Source of the DNA: Ovis canadensis
Lineage: Eukaryota > Chordata > Mammalia > Artiodactyla > Bovidae
Reading direction: 5' to 3'
DNA length: 64,000 bases
Assembly (NCBI RefSeq): GCF_042477335.2
Contig: NC_091247.1
Coordinates: 13,121,001 to 13,185,000 of the forward strand
This document shows positions 55,377-64,000 of this stretch, in pieces (the stretch's first letter is position 1; each line of letters opens with the position of its first letter). The notes under the pieces are model-generated. The model was not told where the DNA came from. It was given only the letters and a program-made list of their open reading frames with translations, and ran no database searches. Made by a program: the position numbers and the translations under genes.

Positions 55377-56335
55377 AAGAGAAATTCATATAGGACCCAG
55401 CCAGGTATAGAGACAGGATGAAGTAGCTGGATTTGGGTGATGATTTAGGGAGTTTAGTGACTTGCCCAAGAAACCAGAAGTGGTAGACAGAGATATGGAG
55501 TAGATTAAGGCTTTTCACTCCTATGGCTGCATTCTTAGAGGTACAAGTAGTAAAATTCTCTAACGTAAACAGGAAAGGATTAAGGGGATTTCTTTTATCA
55601 ATGGAATCTGTTTAAAAATTATATAGCTTAAAATATCCAAGAAATGGTCTTTCTTTAGAATATTTCTCAAATGGCAAAAATCCCTGTAATGCCCTGGAAA
55701 CATTAATGGAAATTACCTGTTAGTTTTCTTTGCCCTTCTTGAGAAAATTATTATTGTTACAGTTTAGCCAGCAATATTTACCCTTTTACTCTGTATTTAT
55801 TTAGTCTCAGCATTTGTCTTTACTATTTGTGTTCTCTGAAGCTTTTTAGTTGTATTGCTTCTAGTACTTTCTAGTTTTTTAAGGTGATCATTGACTTGTT
55901 TTCAAACTTTGTTTTTTAATTAAATCTTTTAAAGTAAAAAAAAAAGAAGAAAGAAAGAAAAGCAGAGTGCCAGTGATACAACAACTCTTAATTATTTCCA
56001 GAAGAGGGAGAATTAAAAAGGCAAAGGCTTCAGGGACCATTTTCAGGACTGTGGATATATACAGAAATCATTTCTGATGTGTTTCCTATGTGACAATGAC
56101 ATCTATCATTTAATCCATACAACCTTTATGCCATGCATCTTTACCCTGCCCTTCCAGATCAGGAAAGCTCAGAGAGGCTAAGGGATCAGATTAAGATCAC
56201 ACAGCAATAAGGGAATAAGTCAGTATTCAAACTAAGATCTCTCTTAAACCAAATCTGGAAATTGGTCCATCATGCAATTCTACCTCCTAAGGCAGGCCTT
56301 TACTTTCTCATGGGTACTAGAGAGGGACTAAAGTC
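55377..56335. other. Unclassified sequence with MIR remnants
   Basis: MIR-type sequence at about 56100-56250 ('gctcagagaggctaagggatc', 'atcacacagcaata'). A short AAAG-rich run lies at 55936-55962. No gene. Confidence 0.4.
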
Positions 56336-56506
56336 CCTGATGCTGTTAAAGATTGAGGGCAGAAGGAGGAGACGGCATCAGAGTTTGAGATGGCTGGATG
56401 GAATGACCGATGCAATGGACATGAACTTGGGTAAACTTTGGGAGATGGTGAGGGACAGGGAGGCCTGGTATGCTGCAGTCCATGGGGTCACAAAGAGTCC
56501 GACATC
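56336..56506 (+). repeat. BovB LINE 3' fragment
   Basis: Sense BovB from the 'gatgctgttaaagattgagggc' region to 'ggtcacaaagagtccgacat', rather diverged. Confidence 0.8.
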
Positions 56507-56609
56507 TAAACACTCACTAGAGATATTTGTTAACTTTGTAATCATGTGAAATAAATCCAACCTTTAAAATACCTCCACATTGGGTCTGGGGAGCCATGTT
56601 TGTAATTTT

Positions 56610-57060
56610 TCATCTATTCAAATATTTATTGATTGTCTACATTACACTAGAAATGTCTCTGGGCATGAGATATTTAAAGTTATTTGAAGCAGGCACAGTC
56701 TCTGCATGTACAGTCTGATTGGAGAGACTGACAACAAGCAAATGAACAAGAAAATACATGGTCAAAACTCTGCTGAGTATGAAAAGGAGAGATACAGGGG
56801 TGACACTGAGAACATATAATTAGAGGACCTAATTTAGAAAGGAGTTCAGGGAAAACTTCTTTGAGAAAATCAGGATTAGAAGAAAGAAGAGGCGGGGATG
56901 AAAACTTTCCAGCACATGTGGTGGTCTGGAGGAGGGAAAGGGACTTGTTGGTAGAGGAAAAGCAGTGTGACTGGAGGGTAGTGAGCAGGCAATGAGCTGC
57001 ATGTAATACAACCTCTTTGGCCACAGGTGGTTGAAACATGGAATTGAATGAGTCAAACTG
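56610..57060 (+). repeat. L2-like LINE 3' remnant
   Basis: 'attcaaatatttattgattgtctac', 'ggagagactgacaacaagcaaatgaac' and 'agttcagggaaaacttctttgag' are characteristic of L2 3' ends. Diverged. Confidence 0.55.
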
Positions 57061-57154
57061 AGTCAGGAGAATTGTCATTTAAAACTCAGAGTTAGTGATA
57101 CAGAGACTTGAACCATTAGTTTTGGGCTCTGAAAATATAAGTCCCTGTGTGTTC

Positions 57155-57362
57155 GTGGGTGTGTAAGTCTCTCAGTCTTGTCTGACTATTTTTAACTCTT
57201 TTTACTGTAGCCTGCCAGGCTCCTCTGTCCATGGGATTCTCCAGATGATAATACTGGAGTGGGTTGCCATACCCTCCTCTAGGGGATCTTCCTGACCCAG
57301 GGATCGAACCCGCTTCTCCTGTGGTTCCTGCATCAGCAGGCAGGTTCTTTACTAGTGCCACC
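57155..57362 (-). repeat. Bov-tA SINE, antisense
   Basis: BovA tail at left ('taagtctctcagtcttgtctgac'), reversed head at right ('caggttctttactagtgccac'). Confidence 0.82.
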
Positions 57363-57489
57363 ACAGATGATGAGTGCCCTTGTTGTTGTTGAATTACTGG
57401 ACAATGTTCTTGGCAAGCGCCAATTTGTAGCTGACATTACACAACATTGTAAAGTAATTATACTCTCAAGAAATATGTTCATCCATCTG

Positions 57490-57632
57490 GAATTTTCTAG
57501 GCAAGAGTATTGGAGCAGGTTGCCATTTTCTACTCCAGGGGATTTTCCCAACCCAGGAATCAAACACCTGTCTCTTGCATCTCCTGCATTGGTAGGCAGA
57601 TTATTTACCACGCACCACCTGGGAAGCCCATT
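57490..57632 (-). repeat. Bov-tA SINE fragment, antisense
   Basis: Lacks the BovA terminus. Reversed head ends CACCTGGGAAGCCC near 57629. Confidence 0.8.
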
Positions 57633-57654
57633 ATATAGGATTCATTACACAGGA

Positions 57655-57772
57655 CACTGACCAATGGATGTGAGTTTGAGCAAACTCCAGGAGAGAGTGA
57701 AGGACAGGGAAGCCTGTTGTACTGCAGTCCACAGGGTCACCAAGAGTCAGACAAGACTTAGGGACTGAGCAC
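57655..57772 (+). repeat. BovB LINE 3' tip
   Basis: Sense, from 'caatggatgtgagtttgagcaaactcc' to 'gagtcagacaagacttag'. Confidence 0.8.
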
Positions 57773-57879
57773 ATCATTACACTGGAATCATTGACTTAAA
57801 TCATTGTCCACTGGCTATTCACTCAACCTCCAGCCCCTCCCCTCCACAGAAGGTCACCTGACAACCAGCATCCTACCTC

Positions 57880-58147
57880 GCTGCTAAGTCACTTCAGTCG
57901 TGTCCGACTCTGTGCAACCCCATAGACGGCAGCCCACCAGGCTCCCCCGTCCCTGGGATTCTCCAGGCAAGAGTACTGGAGTGGGGTGCCATTTCCTTCT
58001 CCAATGCATGAAAGTGAAAAGTGAAAGTGAAGTCGCTCAGTCGTGTCTGACCCTGAGTGACCTCATGGACTGCAGCCTTCCAGGCTCCTCTGTCCAAGGG
58101 ATTTTCCAGGCAAGAGTACTTGAGTGGGGTGCCACTGCCTTCCCCGA
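57880..58147 (-). repeat. BOV-A2 SINE dimer, antisense, with TSD
   Basis: Two BovA monomers joined by GTGAAAAGTGAAAGTGAAGT (58016-58035), flanked by ATCCTACCT-type repeats at about 57869-57877 and 58147-58155. Confidence 0.88.
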
Positions 58148-59139
58148 TCCTACCTTGGATGGGGTCCAAAATTCACCTCATTGACATAATAAAAACACAT
58201 TTTCCCAGAGCAGCTGCTTTCTGATGTTCCAGTTTATTTTCACTCTTCTGAGTCTTTCCCACCCCACCCCAACCCTCAACGGGAGGCAGAATGACTTAGT
58301 GCTCAAGAGGGCAGACTCGGGCAGACTCTAGTGTAAAACGGACCTGGCAATCGATTTCTTCTCTCATCTGTGAGCCAGGGATAAATTAAAAATATCTCAA
58401 TGATCACAACAACAGCAATAGCAAGAATAACAAGTATTGATTCATCCTGCCAGATGTTGAACTAAAAGTGCTCTACTTCTCTCACCATGGTATTTTCACT
58501 CTGATTAGATGAACTCTCTATTTTTCAGATGAGGAAACTGAGATGCAAAGAGGTAAAGCAATTTGTCCCAGATGAGGTGGCAGGTGAGCAGTAAAACCCA
58601 GACTTGAACTGCAGGGTATCTGATTCAACACTTACCCGGCTGATCTCAAGCCAACCTCAGCTGTTACTCAGCACAGGGTTCTGCACTCAAACACTTTCTC
58701 CTTGGACAGTGGCAAATTCACATCACAGCCCCATTAGGAGACTCAGCCTCTTCTCCTTGTGTGATGGAAATGAAACCCAGTGTTGTTGGCAACTATGGAG
58801 TAGATTCCTAGAATCACAATAAATGAAACTGAGAGGGCCTGAGGGGACTCATGCTGGGAATATTTTCCAGGTTTGGAGACCCTAGTGACCTCATTAGTGG
58901 GAATTGAGACTAAGTGTCTCTGAATCCCTAAAGAGAGGAGGAGCACTGCTCTTTCCAGTTGGGATTCCTGTCCTACATGCATGCTCTTAGAGAGCGTTCC
59001 TTTTGTCCGTCACCTGGGGAGGCAATGTTCTGGGCTTGCTACTGTTGCCCTGTTCTCTTATATCTGTGGCTCAGAGGAAGAACTTGGGTGAATAGTCTGG
59101 GCATAATCTAGTTCTTCATTTGGACTTGACATGGTCTTA
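58148..59139. other. Intergenic sequence with a MIR remnant
   Basis: MIR-type sequence at about 58430-58620 ('ttttcagatgaggaaactgagatgcaaagagg', 'gcagtaaaacccagacttgaact'). No gene recognised. Confidence 0.45.
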
Positions 59140-59399
59140 GCCCAAGTATCTTGACAAATATTTCAACCCTTCTGTATGTTATTCTCCTCATCAAGTGCAA
59201 CTAGGGTGTCTTTTAAGGAACAGAAATTCTTTAGTTTAATGTAGACCAATTTATCAGTATTGTTTGATTTATTTTGTTCACCAAATTTGTTTGTGAGATT
59301 CATCACTGTTTAGTGTGTATTTTGTTTATTCTCATTCTGTTTAGAATTCCATTATACAAATATACTACAATTTTTAATCCATTGTAACATTGATGAAAT

Positions 59400-59620
59400 G
59401 TTCCCTGGTGCTCAGATGGCAAAGAATCTGTCTGTCTGTAGTGCAAGAGACCCGGTTTTGATCCCTGGGTTGGTAACAATCCCTGGAGAAGAGAATGGCT
59501 ACCCACTCCAGTATTCTGGCCTGGAGAATTCCATGGACAGAAGAGCCTGGTGGGCTATAGTCCATGGGGTCGAAAAGAATTGGACATAACTGAGCAACTA
59601 ACACACACACACACACACAA
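59400..59620 (+). repeat. Bov-tA SINE, sense, with terminal (CA)n
   Basis: Head CCCTGGTGCTCAGATGGCAA, middle 'agagaatggctacccactcc', end ACTGAGCAACTAACAC running into a CA repeat at 59600-59620. Confidence 0.87.
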
Positions 59621-59807
59621 TGTAAATGGACATTTAGGATTTTTTTTTTCCAGTTTGGGACTATTATAAATAGGGCTGCTGTGACATTCTTGTAACTATC
59701 ATCTGTTAATATGCATATATATGTAATTCTTTGGGGGCACATACCTAGGTATGGAAATGCTAGGTTACAGGGAATACGTGAAAAGATACCACCCAATGGT
59801 AGTCCAG

Positions 59808-59945
59808 GACTTCCCTGGTGGCTGAGATGGTAAAGCGTCTGCCTAAAATGCGGGAGACCTGGGTTCAATCCCTGGGTTGGGAAGATCTCCTAGAGAAGGA
59901 AATGGCAAAGAGTCGGACGTGATTGAGCAACTTCACTTTCACTTT
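59808..59945 (+). repeat. Bov-tA SINE, internally deleted, with 14-bp TSD
   Basis: Head GACTTCCCTGGTGGCTGAGA, then most of the BovA middle is missing between GGAAATGGCA and AAGAGTCGGACG. Flanked by perfect CAATGGTAGTCCAG at 59794-59807 and 59946-59959. Confidence 0.9.
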
Positions 59946-60311
59946 CAATGGTAGTCCAGAGGGTCCAGAGTATGTACTCCCACTTGTGGCATAAGATGGT
60001 TTTAGTTGCTCAACAACCCCAGGAAGACTCAGATTGCTAGTCTTCTAAATTTTAGTCATGCTGATGGGTGTGTGATAGTATCTCATGGTGGTTTTAATTT
60101 GTATTTATTTGACATTAAAAATTGAATTTGAACACCTTTTGTTATGAATGTTGTTCATTTGGATATCTTAAGTGAAGTAGTCATTCAAATATTTTGCTTA
60201 TTTTTCTATGGCATTTTCTCCCCCTTTTTTTCCATTGATATAAAGAATTTTTTATATAGTCTGAATCTGATTTCTTTGTTGAAGAAAGGTAGGTAGCCAG
60301 TTATATAGACA

Positions 60312-60338
60312 GGTGGATAGATAGATAGATAGATAGAA
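60312..60338 (+). repeat. (GATA)n microsatellite
   Basis: About six GATA units inside the ancient L1. Confidence 0.9.
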
Positions 60339-60593
60339 TCTTTTCCTACTCTGTGCATTGCCTTTTAACTATCTAAATGATATATTTTGATGAACAGATC
60401 ATAAATTTAAGGTAGTCAAGTTTGTCGATTTGTTCCTTTATGATTTGTAATTTTTGTGTTTTTAAAAATATGGCCAAATATATAAAAATATCCTTGTATA
60501 TTATTTCTAAGAAGCTTTTAGTTTTTACCTTTCACTTTTAGATCTATAATCTTCTGGAAGCAATTTTTGTCTATGGTGTGAATTATTATTATT

Positions 60594-63500
60594 ATTATTT
60601 TTTAATTAATTAATTTATTTATTCTTTAAATTTTTATTTTAATTTTATTTTACTTTACAATACTGTATTGGTTTTGCCATACATTGACATGAATCCACCA
60701 CGGGTGTACCTGCATTCCCAAACATTAACCCCCCTCCCACCTCCCTCCCCATAACGTCTCTCTGGGTCATCACCGTGCACCAGCCCCCAAAATGCTGTAT
60801 CCTGCGTCAGACATAGACTGGCGATTCGATTCTTACATGATAGTATACCTGTTACAATGCCATTCTCCCAAATCATCCCACCCTCTCCCTCTCCCTCTGA
60901 GTCCAAAAGTCCGTTATACACATCTGTGTCGTTTTTGCTGTCTTGCATACAGGGTCGTCATTGCCATCTTTCTAAATTCCATATATATGTGTTAGTATAC
61001 TGTATTGGTGTTTTTCTTTCTGGCTTACTTCACTCTGTATAATCAGCTCCAGTTTCATCCATCTCATCAGAACTGATTCAAATGTATTCTTTTTAATGGC
61101 TGACTAATACTCCATTGTGTATATGTACCACAGCTTTCTTATCCATTCATCTGCTGATGGACATCTAGGTTGTTTCCATGTCCTAGCTATTATAAACAGT
61201 GCTGCAATGAACATTGGGGTACATGTGTCTCTTTCAATTCTGATTTCCTCGGTGTGTATGCCCAGAAGTGGGATTGCTGGGTCATAAGGCAGTTCTATTT
61301 GCAATTTTTTAAGGAATCTCCACACTGTTCTCCAAAGTGGCTGTACTAGTTTGCATTCCCACCAACAGTGTAGGAGGGTTCCCTTTTCTCCACACCCTCT
61401 CCAGCATTTATTGCTTGCAGATTTTTGGATCGCAGCCATTCTGACTGGTGTGAAGTGGTACCTCATTGTGGTTTTGATTTGCATTTCTCTAATAATGAGT
61501 GATGTTGAGCATCTTTTCATGTGTTTGTTAGCCATCCGTATGTCTTCTTTGGAGAAATGTCTCTTTAGTTCTTTGGCCCATTTTTTGATTGGGTCGTTTA
61601 TTTTTCTGGAATTGAGCTGCATAAGTTGCTTGTATATTTTTGACATTAGTTGTTTGTCAGTTGCTTCATTTGCTATTATTTTCTCCCATTCAGAAAGCTG
61701 TCTTTTCACCTTGCTTATATTTTCCTTTGTTGTGCAGAAGCTTTTAATTTTAATTAGATCCCATTTGTTTATTTTTGCTTTTATTTCCAGTATTCTGGGA
61801 GGTGGATCATAGAGGATCCTGCTGTGATTTATGTCGGAGAGTGTTTTGCCTATATTCTCCTCTAGGAGTTTTATAGTTTCTGGTCTTACATTTAGATCTT
61901 TAATCCATTTTGAGTTTATTTTTGTGTATGGTGTTAGAAAGTGATCTAGTTTCATTCTTTTACAAGTGGTTGACCAGTTTCCCAGCACCACTTGTTAAAG
62001 AGATTGTCCTCACTCCATTGTATATTCTTGCCTCCTTTGTCAAAGATAAGGTGTCCATATGTGTGTGGATTTATCTCTGGGCTTTCTGTTTTGTTCCATT
62101 GATCTATATGTCTGTCTTTGTGCCAGTACCATACTGTCTTGATGACTGTGGCTTTGTAGTAGAGCCTAAAGTCAGGCAAGTTGATTCCTCCAGTTCCATT
62201 CTTCTTTCTCAAGATTGCTTTGGCTATTCGAGGTTTTTTGTATTTCCATACAAATCTTGAAATTATTTGTTCTAGTTCTGTGAAAAATATGGCTGGTAGC
62301 TTAATAGGGATTGCATTGAATTTGTAAATTGCTTTGGGTAGTATGCTCATTTTCACTATATTGATTCTTCCAATCCATGAACATGGTATATTTCTCCATC
62401 TATTAGTGTCCTCTTTGATTTCTTTCATCAGTGTTTTATAGTTTTCTATATATAGGTCTTTAGTTTCTTTAGGTAGATATATTCCTAAGTATTTTATTCT
62501 TTTCGTTGCAATGGCGAATGGAATTGTTTCCTTAATTTCTTTTTCTACTTTCTCATTATTCGTGTATAGAAATGCAAGGGATTTCTGCGTGTTGATTTTA
62601 TATCCTGCAACTTTACTATATTCATTGATTAGCTCTAGTAATTTTCTGGTGGAGTCTTTAGGGTTTTCTATGTAGAGGATCATGTCATCTGCAAACAGTG
62701 AGAGTTTTACTTCTTCTTTTCCAATTTGGATTCCTTTTATTTCTTTTTCTGCTCTGATTGCTGTGGCCAAAACTTCCAGAACTATGTTGAATAGTAGCGG
62801 TGAAAGTGGGCACCCTTGTCTTGTTCCTGACTTTAGGGGAAATGCTTTCAATTTTTCACCATTGAGGATAATGTTTGCTGTGGGTTTGTCATATATAGCC
62901 TTTATTATGTTGAGGTATGTTCCTTCTATTCCTGCTTTCTGGAGAGTTTTTATCATAAAAGGGTGTTGGATTTTGTCAAAGGCCTTCTCTGCATCTATTG
63001 AGATAATCATATGGTTTTTATTTTTCAAATTGTTGATGTGGTGAATTACATTGATTGATTTGCAGATATTGAAGAATCCTTGCATCCCTGGGATAAAGCC
63101 CACTTGGTCATGGTGTATAATCTTTTTAATGTGTTGTTGGATTCTGATTGCTAGAATTTTGTTGAGGATTTTTGCATCTATGTTCATCAGTGATATTGGC
63201 CTGTAGTTTTCTTTGTTTGTGGCATCTTTGTCAGGTTTTGGTATTAGGGTGATGGTGGCCTCATAGAATGAGTTTGGAAGTTTACCTTCCTCTGCAATTT
63301 TCTGGAAGAGTTTGAGTAGGATAGGTGTTAGGTCTTCTCGGAATTTTGGTAGAATTCAGCTGTGAAGCCATCTGGACCTGGGCTTTTGTTTGCTGGAAGA
63401 TTTCTGATTACAGTTTCAATTTCCGTGCTTGTGATGGGTCTGTTAAGATTTTCTATTTCTTCCCTGGTTCAGTTTTGGAAAATTGTACTTTTCTAAGAAT

Positions 63501-64000
63501 TTGTCCATTTCTTCCATGTTGTCCATTTTATTGGCATACAACTGCTGATAGTAGTCTCTTATGATCCTTCGTATTTCTGTGTTGTCTGTTGTGATCTCTC
63601 CATTTTCATTTCTAATTTTATTGATTTGATTTTTCTCTCTTTGTTTCTTGATGAGTCTGGCTAATGGTTTGTCAATTTTATTTATCCTTTCCAAGAACCA
63701 GCTTTTGGCTTTGTTGATTTTTGCTATGGTCTCTTTCGTTTCTTTTGCATTTATTTCTGCCCTAATTTTTAAGATTTCTTTCCTTCTACTAACTCTGGGG
63801 TTCTCTAATTCTTCCTTTTCTTGTTGCTTTAGTTGTAGAGTTAAGTTATTTATTTGACTTTTTTCTTGTTTCTTGAGGTATGCCTGTATTGCTATGAACT
63901 TTCCTCTTAGCACTGCTTTTACAGTGTCCCACAGGTTTTGGGTTGTTGTGTTTTCATTTTCATTAGTTTCTATGCATATTTTGATTTCTTTTTTGATTTC
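60594..64000 (-). repeat. L1-BT LINE, 3' 3.4 kb, antisense, continues past the window end
   Basis: Large young L1. From the left: A/T-rich tail, 3' UTR (60650-about 61090), then ORF2 on the minus strand up to the window end. ORF2 pieces seen: 61104-61991 (C-terminal Cys/His region [29 protein letters not shown]), 61952-63187 extending upstream (RT domain: [46 protein letters not shown] catalytic box at about residue [11 protein letters not shown], 62680-62720), and 63443-63913 (linker before [22 protein letters not shown]). Single-base frame breaks lie at about 61980, 63350 and 63470, and a stop follows [10 protein letters not shown] at 61104. The endonuclease domain and ORF1 would lie beyond 64000. 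Not active as read, but close to intact. Confidence 0.92.

Larger units (their letters stand above)
59140..60590 (-). repeat. Ancient L1 ORF2 and 3' sequence, antisense, split by two Bov-tA SINEs
   Basis: Antisense L1 landmarks include 'ttatcagtattgtttgatttattttg', 'ggactattataaatagggctgctgtgaca', 'tacctaggtatggaaatgctaggtta' and 'gatctataatcttctggaagcaatttttg'. Interrupted at 59400-59620 and 59808-59945. Confidence 0.72.

Noticed and set aside
61351-61812. 153-codon and neighbouring plus-strand frames in the last 3 kb
   Set aside because: They are antisense to L1-BT ORF2; the minus-strand frames carry the reverse-transcriptase motifs.
1-64000. CRISPR arrays, operons, riboswitches, phage or plasmid modules
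   Set aside because: Searched by eye and not seen; the window is vertebrate nuclear DNA and the repeats are interspersed retroelements and microsatellites.

Overview
This is mammalian, and specifically ruminant (bovid-type), nuclear DNA. The evidence is the repeat content: BovB (RTE) LINE pieces, Bov-tA/BOV-A2 SINEs, artiodactyl CHR-type SINEs and young L1-BT LINEs are interspersed throughout, alongside older L1, MIR and L2-like remnants. No bacterial-style operons, CRISPR arrays or RNA genes are visible.

The host genes are all olfactory receptors (ORs), single-coding-exon class A GPCRs of family OR1. In order they are: OR1B1 (655-1608, +), an intact OR1 gene of uncertain subfamily (10384-11367, +), OR1Q1 (18234-19178, -), an OR1N/1J-like receptor with an intact body but TTG where the initiator ATG is expected (28396-29346, -), a frameshifted OR1J-like pseudogene (38371-39292, -), a broken OR1N-like pseudogene (43745-44685, +), and an intact OR1 gene with DRL in place of DRY (53030-53974, -). 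OR1B1 and OR1Q1 are recognised by near-complete resemblance to the human proteins recalled from memory. That places the window in the region orthologous to the human 9q33.2 OR1 cluster, read in the opposite direction. The receptors would act independently in the cilia of olfactory neurons, one receptor per neuron. There is no pathway linking neighbours beyond shared origin by local duplication.

Layout: 1-12 kb holds OR1B1, a large ancient L1 riddled with SINEs, a Tigger-like DNA transposon and the second OR. 12-18 kb is a repeat field (L1-BT, BovB, SINEs). 18-29.5 kb holds OR1Q1, a comparatively unique 22.5-25 kb stretch and the ATG-less OR. 29.5-38 kb is LINE territory, including a 5'-inverted L1-BT. 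38-45 kb holds two OR pseudogenes with CA-rich stretches between them. 45-53 kb holds a 1.7 kb BovB, ancient L1 with local tandem duplications, an L1 3' transduction and a three-level nested insertion. 53-54 kb is the last OR. 54-60 kb is SINE-rich. 60.6-64 kb is the 3' half of a large L1-BT that runs off the window end.

I found no previously undescribed biological system. The most useful observations are the OR gene without a recognisable ATG, an L1 3' transduction with intact target-site duplications, two twin-primed (5'-inverted) L1 insertions, and a 1.3 kb-spaced direct repeat that I cannot assign to a known family. All family names, percent identities and orthology statements come from reading and memory, not from searches.
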